From assembly GCA_045577635.1 (NCBI GenBank), contig JAZNIS010000034.1:1-9013 (forward strand): a DNA stretch of 9,013 bases, in the 5' to 3' direction. How positions within the stretch are numbered: the first letter of the stretch is position 1; each line of letters opens with the position of its first letter. A program made the translations under genes and the position numbers. Below the pieces are notes generated by a model, which searched no databases, was not told where the DNA came from, and saw only the letters and a program-made list of their open reading frames with translations. The DNA is from UBA6345 sp045577635. Lineage in GTDB: Bacteria; Bacillota; Clostridia; Christensenellales; UBA1242. Below are positions 1 to 6,353 of the stretch, piece by piece.

Positions 1-1041
1 AGATTTTTCGCCAGCAATTTCTTTGTTTCTTAATTGACCACAAGCACCATCAACATCATCACCTAAACTTCTTCTAATTGTTGCACTAATACCACATTTT
101 AAAAGTTCTTTTAAGAATTGATTTGTTTTTGTTTCGGTTACACCTTTTAAACCTCTTTCCTTAACATCATTTAAAGTAATTAAGTTTACTCTACAATTTA
201 GTTCAGATAAAAGTTCGGCAAGTTCCCTTGCATGATTAACTGATGAGTTAACACCATCAATTAGGGTGTATTCTATGTAAATTTTACGATTTGTGATTGT
301 GTAATAATGATTGGCAGCTTCAATAACAGATTCAATAGGAAAACTTTTAGCAACAGGCATAATTGTTTTTCTAATTTCGTTGTTAGGTGCATGAAGTGAA
401 ATTGCCAAATTAATATTTAAGCCAATATCTGCCAATTTTTCAATTTTACTTGGAATACCACAGGTTGATAATGTAATATTTCTAACACTAAAATTAAACC
501 CTTCATCACTAGTAACCAACTTTAAAAATTTTACGACATTATCAAAGTTATCTAGCGGTTCACCAGACCCCATTAAAACGATGTTTGTAATACCCCTATC
601 AGCAACACCATTACCAATAAAAGTGTTAACAGCAACAATTTGACCTAAAATTTCACCAGCAGTTAAATTTCTAACAAAGTTTAAACCACTAGCACAAAAA
701 GCACAGTTCATTTTGCATCCAACTTGTGTGCTAACACACAAGGTTTTCCCGTAACTGTGTTGCATTAAAACACCTTCAAGCAAATTATCATCGGTTAACT
801 TATATAAAAACTTAATAGTTTTATCTTTTGACTTAAATGTTTTAAAAATTTTAACAGGTTGCATTATGTTACCGTTATCTTTTAATTTTTCTAAAAAAGC
901 ATTAGGTAAAACAGTTTTATCGTTAAAGTTTTTACCATTAAGCATAGCATTATATAATTGTTTTGCTCTAAATTTAGGTTCGCCTAAATTTTCAACAAAT
1001 TGAGTAAGTTCAGTTAAATTCAAATCTAATAAATTATTCAT
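1..1041 (-). CDS. rlmN: RlmN, 23S rRNA (A2503-C2) / tRNA (A37-C2) methyltransferase, 3' end cut by window edge
   Basis: Radical-SAM enzyme that methylates C2 of adenine 2503 in 23S rRNA and, in studied members, A37 of some tRNAs. Conceptual translation gives 347 residues with no stop before the window edge. The family usually has about 345-385 residues, so probably only a short tail is missing. The radical-SAM cluster CxxxCxxC is C109, C113 and C116 (GCKMNCAFC). The second catalytic cysteine, which forms the methylene-protein intermediate, is C334 in DVDGACGQLR. E89 sits where the family has a conserved Glu, and GSGEP at 158-162 is the SAM-binding GxGEP motif. The N-terminal segment (about 1-85) resembles the helix-hairpin RNA-binding domain. 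The ATG overlaps the rsmB stop region by 8 bases in another frame; AGGGA lies 12 bases upstream inside rsmB, so translation is probably coupled. Oddity: the usual LIPxNP stretch reads LITLND (287-292). Identity as RlmN rather than Cfr is favoured by housekeeping context. Confidence 0.95.
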   Translation of the reverse strand, partial: MNNLLDLNLTELTQFVENLGEPKFRAKQLYNAMLNGKNFNDKTVLPNAFLEKLKDNGNIMQPVKIFKTFKSKDKTIKFLYKLTDDNLLEGVLMQHSYGKTLCVSTQVGCKMNCAFCASGLNFVRNLTAGEILGQIVAVNTFIGNGVADRGITNIVLMGSGEPLDNFDNVVKFLKLVTSDEGFNFSVRNITLSTCGIPSKIEKLADIGLNINLAISLHAPNNEIRKTIMPVAKSFPIESVIEAANHYYTITNRKIYIEYTLIDGVNSSVNHARELAELLSELNCRVNLITLNDVKERGLKGVTETKTNQFLKELLKCGISATIRRSLGDDVDGACGQLRNKEIAGEKS

Positions 1042-2311
1042 ATCTCTTTAATTTCCCTATAAAAAATCCTTCTGTGTTGCTAATGTACGGATAAAAAGTT
1101 TTTAAACCACATTCATCAACTGCTTCAACACCAAATGTTTCAACTTTTTCAAGTTTAAAATTTGGATGTTCATTTAAAAACTTGTTAATGATATTTTCGT
1201 TTTCTTCCTTTGTTATTGTGCAAGTACTGTAAACCAAAGTACCATTAACTGTTAAATATTTTGCATTATTTTCTAAAATTTTATATTGTAAATTACTAAT
1301 TTCGGCAATATTTGGTTGTTCTTTTAGTAGCATATCAGGTTTTTTGCTAACAACACCTAAACCTGAACAAGGAACATCTAACAAAACACAATCAAACTTA
1401 TTTTCAAACTCTGGGTTGAATTTACTTGCATCTAAACAACAAGCAGTTAAATTTGTTACACCCATATTATTTTTATAATCTTCAATAAGCTTAACCCTAT
1501 GTTCGTGAATATCACAAGCAGTAATATTTCCTTCTGGATTTAGTGATGCAGCATAAACTGCTTTACCACCCGGAGCAGAACAAGCATCTAAAATATTTGT
1601 TCCTGTTACATTTTTAGAAACTATCATGCTAGGAATACCTTGTGGAGTATATAACCCTTGCAACGACCTACACCTAACTAATTTTGAATAATCAACATAA
1701 ACAGCATCTGGAAGAACAGAAGTTGAATATTCTATGTTTTTTTCTTCAAGTTTTTTAATAAACTCATCAGTTGTTGTTTTGTTTAAATTTATTCTAATAT
1801 GGGTTTCGGTTGGAAGTTCGTGTGATAAATATTTAATTGCATCTTCATAAGGCAAAGTTTTTAAAAGTAAATCAATAAACCATTCAGGTTTAGAGTGTTT
1901 AACAGATAAATACTTTTGTTTGTTTTTTACATCAGGTAAAACAAATTCGGCATTAACCATCTTTTTTAAAACGGCATTAATAAATGATGTGTAAGGTTTT
2001 AATTTTGAATGCTTTGCAAGTTCAACAAGTTCGTTAACCAAAGCAAATTTTGGAATACTGTTAATTTCTTGCGATACATAAGCTGCAAGTTTTAACAATA
2101 GTTTTACTTGGCTTTTAGGAGCTTTTGAATAAAACAAACTAATAAAATAGCCAAGCTTAATATCCCAATCCATAACACCATAAACTATTTTTGTTACTAA
2201 ATTAAAATTTAATTGCTCTGTATAGTTTTTATTAAGTTCAATAGAAGCATAAGCCCCGTTAGAATAAACATTATTAAGAATTTTAAAAGATAGTTCTAAT
2301 TCCTTATTCAT
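1034..2311 (-). CDS. rsmB: RsmB, 16S rRNA (cytosine-967-C5)-methyltransferase
   Basis: SAM-dependent m5C methyltransferase acting on 16S rRNA. The 425 residues match the usual length. Residues 1-125 look like the all-helical NusB-like RNA-binding domain (ASIELNK near 22, LLLKLAAY near 71). Residues about 165-425 are the Rossmann-fold methyltransferase of the NOL1/NOP2/Sun family. Motif I is DACSAPGGK (242-250), motif II begins CDIHEHR (266-272), motif IV is LDVPCSGLG (311-319) with the product-release cysteine C315, and motif VI is VYSTCT (360-365) with the nucleophile C364. The C-terminus GFFIGKL is the typical family ending. The start is supported by AAAGGG five bases upstream of the ATG. 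The gene lies 16 bases after fmt and overlaps rlmN. Oddity: the segment before motif I, often written QD-[AE]-S in relatives, reads PQGIPSM (223-229). RsmB is preferred over RsmF because of the NusB-like domain and the fmt neighbour. Confidence 0.95.
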   Translation of the reverse strand: MNKELELSFKILNNVYSNGAYASIELNKNYTEQLNFNLVTKIVYGVMDWDIKLGYFISLFYSKAPKSQVKLLLKLAAYVSQEINSIPKFALVNELVELAKHSKLKPYTSFINAVLKKMVNAEFVLPDVKNKQKYLSVKHSKPEWFIDLLLKTLPYEDAIKYLSHELPTETHIRINLNKTTTDEFIKKLEEKNIEYSTSVLPDAVYVDYSKLVRCRSLQGLYTPQGIPSMIVSKNVTGTNILDACSAPGGKAVYAASLNPEGNITACDIHEHRVKLIEDYKNNMGVTNLTACCLDASKFNPEFENKFDCVLLDVPCSGLGVVSKKPDMLLKEQPNIAEISNLQYKILENNAKYLTVNGTLVYSTCTITKEENENIINKFLNEHPNFKLEKVETFGVEAVDECGLKTFYPYISNTEGFFIGKLKRYE

Positions 2312-2327
2312 AATAACCCTTTAAATT

Positions 2328-3284
2328 TTAATTATTTGCAATTTGATTTAAAGCAATTTTTTTGCCATTTAATAAACTTTTAGCTGGCATAATTTTGCCA
2401 TTTTCAGCTTGAAGTTCGGTAATTTCAATTAATCCATCACCACAAGCAATAATTAAACCTTGTTTAGGGCTGGCAACCAAAACTTCGCCTGCACTATAAT
2501 TGCCAAACAAATTTAATTGCTCTTGTTTGCTTTGCGATACAAGTTCTGCCCTGTAAACTTTAAATCTACCTTCCATTAAATTCATTTCGGCAACAGGCCA
2601 AGGATTTAACCCTAAAATTAGATTTTTAATTTCGGTGTTTGATTTTGAAAAATCAATAACACTAATTTCCTTTTTAAGCATTTTGCATACAGTTGCTTCT
2701 GCATGATTTTGTGGTGTGTATGTAATTGTTCCATTTTCTGCCATTGTTAAAGCATCAATTAAACAATTTGCACCAATTTCAGCCAACCTATCAAAAAGTT
2801 CGCCAGCAGTTTCATTTTCTAAAATTTCAACAGGTGTAAGTGAAATAATATCACCATCATCCATACCAACATCACTTTTTAAAATGGTTATTCCTGTAAC
2901 CTTTTCGCCATTTATTACTGCCCACTGAATTGGAGCCGCACCCCTATATTTAGGAAGTAAACTACCATGAACATTAAAAACACCAAGTTTACTAGCTTCC
3001 AAAATTTCCTTACTTAAAATTTGACCATAAGCAGCTGTTACAAAAACATCAGCATTTAAATTAATTAATTCTTCAACACCATCTCTTCTAATTTTTTCGT
3101 ATTGTAAAACAGGAATATTGTGTTTTAATGCTAATTGTTTAACAGGACTGAAAACCACTTTGCCATTTCTGCCAACAGGTTTATCTGGTTGTGTAACAAC
3201 AGCTATAACTTCATGTTTACTTTCTATTAATTTTGTTAAAGTTGGAATTGAGAAATCGGGAGTTCCAAAAAATACTACTTTCAT
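2328..3284 (-). CDS. fmt: Methionyl-tRNA(fMet) formyltransferase
   Basis: Transfers a formyl group from 10-formyltetrahydrofolate to the amino group of Met on initiator tRNA, making fMet-tRNA for translation initiation. The 318 residues are the usual length. The N-terminal formyltransferase domain starts MKVVFFGTPDFS and carries the hallmark FNVHGSLLPKYRGAAPIQ (103-120). The catalytic triad by alignment with E. coli N106/H108/D144 is N104, H106 and D142 (VGMDDGD). The C-terminal OB-like tRNA-binding domain (about 205-318) contains the NPWPVAE stretch near 227. The start is chosen at the ATG three bases after the def stop; an AAGGA inside the last codons of def is the ribosome binding site, so the two genes are probably translationally coupled. 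The partner enzyme Def, encoded just upstream, removes the same formyl group from finished proteins. Nothing truncated or odd was seen. Confidence 0.97.
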   Translation of the reverse strand: MKVVFFGTPDFSIPTLTKLIESKHEVIAVVTQPDKPVGRNGKVVFSPVKQLALKHNIPVLQYEKIRRDGVEELINLNADVFVTAAYGQILSKEILEASKLGVFNVHGSLLPKYRGAAPIQWAVINGEKVTGITILKSDVGMDDGDIISLTPVEILENETAGELFDRLAEIGANCLIDALTMAENGTITYTPQNHAEATVCKMLKKEISVIDFSKSNTEIKNLILGLNPWPVAEMNLMEGRFKVYRAELVSQSKQEQLNLFGNYSAGEVLVASPKQGLIIACGDGLIEITELQAENGKIMPAKSLLNGKKIALNQIANN

Positions 3285-3287
3285 TAA

Positions 3288-3749
3288 TTATTTTCCTTTT
3301 TTAGTTGGTTTTTCAACCATTTTATCAATATATAAAACACCTTTTAAGTGATCGGTTTCGTGTGATAATGCACATGCTAAATAACCTGTTCCGGTTAAAA
3401 CAAATTCGTTACCATATCTATCACAAGCTTTAACTGTTACTTGTGTTGGTCTTTTAACATAACCCGACATATTTTTAACACTTAAACAACCTTCAAGTTC
3501 ACATTGTTCACCAAGTTCTTCTAAAATTTCGGGATTAACAAGTTCAACATACATATTGTTAACTTCAACAACCACAACTTGTTTTAATATTCCAACTTGA
3601 ACAGCAGCTAAACCACAACCATTATTTTTTCGCATTGTGTCCTTCATGTCATCAAGAAGTTCCCACAACTTTTCGTCAAAATCGTGAACAGGTTTACTTT
3701 TTTTACGAAGTAATTCATTATCGCTAAAAACAATATTTCTAATTGCCAT
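3288..3749 (-). CDS. def: Peptide deformylase
   Basis: Metalloenzyme, usually Fe2+, that removes the N-formyl group from nascent proteins at the ribosome exit. 153 residues, the size of compact bacterial enzymes. All three family motifs are present: motif I GCGLAAVQ (44-51), motif II EGCLS (86-90) with metal ligand C88, and motif III HETDH (130-134) with metal ligands H130 and H134 and catalytic E131. The start is well defined: AAGGAG lies five bases before the ATG and overlaps the TAA stop of priA; the intergenic gap is nine bases. The opening MAIRNIV resembles deformylases of Clostridia as I recall them. In motif I the common Pro of AAPQ is Val here, and the Gln of the usual QHExDH motif is Ser; the metal ligands and catalytic Glu are intact, so activity is expected. 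It is adjacent to fmt, its functional partner. Confidence 0.97.
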   Translation of the reverse strand: MAIRNIVFSDNELLRKKSKPVHDFDEKLWELLDDMKDTMRKNNGCGLAAVQVGILKQVVVVEVNNMYVELVNPEILEELGEQCELEGCLSVKNMSGYVKRPTQVTVKACDRYGNEFVLTGTGYLACALSHETDHLKGVLYIDKMVEKPTKKGK

Positions 3750-3758
3750 TTTATCTCC

Positions 3759-5954
3759 TTAACTTAAATTTTGTGGGTTTACTTCCACAAAAATATTAAC
3801 TTTATTATTTATAACATTTGCCACTTTAAAAATTTCATCAACCAAATTTGGATTATCGTTTCTAATTCGCATTAAAACTTGATATCTATATTTTCGTTTA
3901 ATTTTTGAGTGTGGTGATCGCATCGCTTCTAAAAAATAAAAATCATCTTTATTATTTATGCGAAGGTCTTTATATTTTAAAAACAATTCGTGAGTAAGGT
4001 TTTTTGCAGGTTCATCTTCTTCTGCCGTAACTAAAACCCTTATAATTTTTGAAAAAGGTGGAAAACTTGCAGTTTCTCGCAAATTAATTTCCTTATTATA
4101 AAACCTTAAATAATCGTAACTAGCACAAAAATTATAAACATAATGCTTTGGGAAAAAGGTTTGTAAAACAACTTTTCCTTCTTTTTCAGCTCTACCAGCC
4201 CTTCCTGCAACCTGTGTTACTAACTGGTAGGTTTTTTCATTTGCCTTAAAATCAGAATAATACAAACTTAAATCAGCATCTAAAATTCCAACAAGTGTAA
4301 CCGATGGAAAATCATGCCCTTTTGCAATCATTTGAGTTCCCACTAAAATAGCAGGTTTTGTTTTTTCAAACTCACCCAAAATTTTAGCATGTGAACTTTT
4401 AGATGTTGTTGTGTCGTTATCCATTCTAAAAATTTTTGTGTGTGGAAACAAATCGGCAAGTTCTTGTTCAATTTTTTCTGTGCCGGTGTTTCCTAGTTTA
4501 ATTGCCAAACTTTCACAGTTAGGACACTTTGTTAAAGGTTTAAACTTTTTGCCACAATAATGGCATTTAAGTAAATTATCTTCCTTATGATAAACCAACG
4601 AAACATCACAATCGGAACATTTTGCAACATAGCCACATTCCCTACACATTTGAAAACTTGAATAACCCCTTCGGTTTAAAAACAACATAATTTGTTCGCC
4701 ATTATTAACAGCATCACTCATTTGCATTAATAAATCGTTACTAAACAAACTTTTGTTGCCCGACCTAAATTCGGCACACATATCAATAATTTCCATTTTA
4801 GGAAGTGGTCGCTTATTAATTCGTTCATCCAAAGTTATTAAATTATAACTTTGTTTTTGGGCATTGTAAAAAGTTTCAATAGTTGGTGTTGCACTGCCTA
4901 AAACTAGTGGACAGCTATTATAAACAGCCCTTAATTTGGCAATTGAAACAGTTTCGTATCTTGGATTATTTTCTGATTGATAAGAGCCATCGTGTTCTTC
5001 ATCAATAATAATTGCACCTAAATTTTTAAGTGGTGCAAAAATTGCACTACGAGCACCAACGGCAATTTTAGCTTCACCATTATACAACCTAAACCATTCA
5101 TCATACTTTTCACCATCGGTTAATCCAGAATGTAAAACAGCTACTAAATTACCAAATCTGGACCTAAATTGTTTAACTGTTTTAGGAGTTAAAGATATTT
5201 CGGGAACAAGCATAATTGCTGTTTGGTTATTTTTTAAAGCTTGTTTAATAACCTGCATATAAACTTCGGTTTTACCACTGCCTGTTACACCAAACAACAA
5301 ATTAAATAGGTTTTGTTTACTTAAAATTTTGTTTACTGCAATTTGCTGTTTATCGGTTAAAGTAAATTCTTTATCTAAATTGTTTTCAACTTCTTTAAGC
5401 GGAGTTCGGTTAACATTTTCAGTAACAAAATCAATAAACCCTTTTTCAATTAGTTTATTAATTGTTGCCGAACCAAAAAGTTTATTAAGGTTTGTTATTG
5501 TTTCGGTAGGTTTAACCCTTAAATGGTTACAAGCAGAAATTTGATTTTTTGAATTTGCTTTAATTGTGCTTAAATTTTCTAAACCAAATTCGGTTAAAAA
5601 GCAGTTTTTAACTGTTTGTTGTTTTACCCTGCCACTTCTAATTTGAGCAGGAACAATTAAATGCAGAATATCAATTATCCGTAGATTATATTCGGTTTTA
5701 ATATCATTTAAAATTGAAAGCATTTCTGGTAAAACCAACGAACTTTCTTCAAGTGGTTTAATAATTTCTTTAATCTGTTCAGGTTCAAGTTCGGTGCTAT
5801 CTTTAAGGTTTAAAACATAACCTTCAATACATCGTTTACCAAAAGGCACTAAAACTCTCTGTCCTAAACTAATTGAAACACTTTCAGGACATTTATAATC
5901 AAATATTTTATCTAGTGAATTTGTTGAGACATCAACAACTACTTCTGCAAACAT
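3759..5954 (-). CDS. priA: PriA, primosomal protein N' (replication restart 3'-5' helicase)
   Basis: Recognises stalled forks and D-loops and reloads the replicative helicase for replication restart. 731 residues, a normal length. An N-terminal 3'-end DNA-binding domain (about 1-100, starting FAEVVVDVS and containing VLVPFGKR) is followed by a winged-helix region (about 105-190). The helicase core has Walker A GVTGSGKT (222-229), Walker B/DEAH-type DEEH (318-321) and motif III GSATPT (353-358). Inserted in lobe 2 is the zinc-binding module with eight cysteines in four CxxC pairs: C437/C440, C446/C449, C464/C467 and C477/C480. Motif V region GTQMIAKGHDFP (539-550) and motif VI QVAGRAGR (581-588) follow, then the C-terminal domain. 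The start ATG has AAGGT six bases upstream. A terminator-like hairpin separates it from rpoZ; nine bases separate it from def. All catalytic and zinc ligands appear intact. Confidence 0.97.
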   Translation of the reverse strand: MFAEVVVDVSTNSLDKIFDYKCPESVSISLGQRVLVPFGKRCIEGYVLNLKDSTELEPEQIKEIIKPLEESSLVLPEMLSILNDIKTEYNLRIIDILHLIVPAQIRSGRVKQQTVKNCFLTEFGLENLSTIKANSKNQISACNHLRVKPTETITNLNKLFGSATINKLIEKGFIDFVTENVNRTPLKEVENNLDKEFTLTDKQQIAVNKILSKQNLFNLLFGVTGSGKTEVYMQVIKQALKNNQTAIMLVPEISLTPKTVKQFRSRFGNLVAVLHSGLTDGEKYDEWFRLYNGEAKIAVGARSAIFAPLKNLGAIIIDEEHDGSYQSENNPRYETVSIAKLRAVYNSCPLVLGSATPTIETFYNAQKQSYNLITLDERINKRPLPKMEIIDMCAEFRSGNKSLFSNDLLMQMSDAVNNGEQIMLFLNRRGYSSFQMCRECGYVAKCSDCDVSLVYHKEDNLLKCHYCGKKFKPLTKCPNCESLAIKLGNTGTEKIEQELADLFPHTKIFRMDNDTTTSKSSHAKILGEFEKTKPAILVGTQMIAKGHDFPSVTLVGILDADLSLYYSDFKANEKTYQLVTQVAGRAGRAEKEGKVVLQTFFPKHYVYNFCASYDYLRFYNKEINLRETASFPPFSKIIRVLVTAEEDEPAKNLTHELFLKYKDLRINNKDDFYFLEAMRSPHSKIKRKYRYQVLMRIRNDNPNLVDEIFKVANVINNKVNIFVEVNPQNLS

Positions 5955-5975
5955 TATCTACCTTAAAACAAATTT

Positions 5976-6024
5976 AAAAAATAAGAAAAATTCTATTGCA
6001 ACTACAATAGAAGCAATAGAATTT
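5976..6024 (-). terminator. Terminator-like hairpin between rpoZ and priA, with two alternative pairings
   Basis: On the minus strand, AAATTCTATTGC (6024-6013) pairs perfectly with GCAATAGAATTT (5999-5988), a 12-bp stem with a 13-base loop, followed by the T-rich run TTTTTCTTATTTTTT (5990-5976). The upstream arm begins in the last bases of the rpoZ stop codon. The stem has only three G-C pairs, so termination may be partial, allowing read-through into priA. A second copy of TTCTATTG (6012-6005) inside the loop could instead pair with CAATAGAA (5998-5991) as an 8-bp hairpin with a 6-base loop. The pairings are read directly; the terminator or attenuator role is inference. Confidence 0.6.
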
Positions 6025-6208
6025 ATTCTGTTATAACTTTTCCTTCGTAAACATCATTTACTGCACGAGAAACTTCTGGAACTTCTTCCTTTTCTTGTGT
6101 GGTTAAAGTTTGTTGTAATTTTTTAGCTCGTTTGCTTACTATAACGGCTAACTTATAAGGATTGCCTACTTTTTTAACTAAGGCATCAATAGGTGGTTCT
6201 AATAACAT
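6023..6208 (-). CDS. rpoZ: DNA-directed RNA polymerase omega subunit
   Basis: Small subunit that helps fold and retain beta-prime in RNA polymerase. 61 residues, close to the short omega of Bacillus-type bacteria and shorter than the Escherichia coli form. The N-terminal pattern is typical: PPIDALVKKVGNPYKLAVIV followed by SKRAKKL (25-31), the conserved (A/S)KRA helix. The C-terminal helix SRAVNDVYEGKV corresponds to the family's xxAxxEIxxGKI segment. A charged stretch TTQEKEEVPE (36-45) fills the variable middle. The start ATG has AAGGA nine to ten bases upstream, and a good -10 element lies just before that. It is the first gene after the ligA terminator, so it probably starts the transcription unit leading to priA-def-fmt-rsmB-rlmN. 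In Bacillus relatives gmk lies before it and coaBC after it; neither is present. It is small and divergent, but the motif and the context agree. Confidence 0.88.
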   Translation of the reverse strand: MLLEPPIDALVKKVGNPYKLAVIVSKRAKKLQQTLTTQEKEEVPEVSRAVNDVYEGKVITE

Positions 6209-6226
6209 AATTCTGCTTCCTTTTAA

Positions 6227-6250
6227 ATTATACTACAATATAGTATAACA
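6227..6250 (-). promoter_or_regulatory. Probable rpoZ promoter region with overlapping inverted repeat
   Basis: The minus strand has a perfect -10 hexamer TATAAT at 6232-6227 and, 15 bases upstream, an extended -10-like TGTTATACT at 6250-6242. Neither has a convincing TTGACA at 16-18 bases; TTAATG or TTTATT are the best matches. The two boxes lie in an inverted repeat: TTATACTA (6248-6241), a 5-base spacer, then TAGTATAA (6235-6228), perfect over 8 bp. Position (after the ligA terminator, before the rpoZ ribosome binding site) supports a promoter. The dyad could be an operator, or simply the consequence of two AT-rich -10 boxes. Confidence 0.5.
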
Positions 6251-6317
6251 TTAATAATTTATTAAATAAAGTACTTTTGTTAAAAAATTAGATAAAATAA
6301 CCACTTAAAAAACAATT

Positions 6318-6352
6318 AAACAAAACAAAAAAGGTGAAAAAATCACCTTTTT
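6318..6352 (-). terminator. Intrinsic terminator after ligA
   Basis: Right after the ligA stop, the minus strand reads AAAAAGGTGA (6352-6343), a five-base loop of T, and TCACCTTTTT (6337-6328). This is a perfect 10-bp stem running into the T-rich tail TGTTTTGTTT (6327-6318). It is the clearest terminator in the window and separates the pcrA-ligA block from the rpoZ unit. Because the flanks are A-rich on one side and T-rich on the other, the same hairpin could also stop plus-strand transcription. Confidence 0.87.
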
Positions 6353-6353
6353 A

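Larger units (their letters stand above)
6209..6353. other. Intergenic region between ligA and rpoZ
   Basis: A 145-base AT-rich stretch. From the ligA side it holds the intrinsic terminator (6318-6352), then about 65 bases without clear structure except a 10-bp palindrome AAAGTACTTT (6268-6277). Next come the two -10-like boxes inside an inverted repeat (6227-6250), then the rpoZ ribosome binding site AAGGA. No small gene or RNA gene was recognised. Confidence 0.7.

Noticed and set aside
723..742. Perfect 8-bp hairpin with 4-base loop (CTTGTGTG / CACACAAG) inside rlmN
   Set aside because: It encodes the conserved stretch before the radical-SAM cysteines, has no T-tract, and one such hairpin is expected by chance in 9 kb.
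2716..2928. Plus-strand open frame inside fmt
   Set aside because: It lies antisense to a fully conserved fmt coding region, has no ribosome binding site and encodes no recognisable protein.
3118..3351. Plus-strand open frame across the fmt/def junction
   Set aside because: Antisense shadow of two well-supported genes with no family resemblance.
5329..5544. Plus-strand open frame inside priA
   Set aside because: Antisense to conserved priA sequence; the hydrophobic, Ser-rich translation is what reversed AT-rich coding DNA gives.
6268..6277. 10-bp palindrome AAAGTACTTT upstream of rpoZ
   Set aside because: Short palindromes are expected in AT-rich intergenic DNA, and no second copy was noticed nearby.
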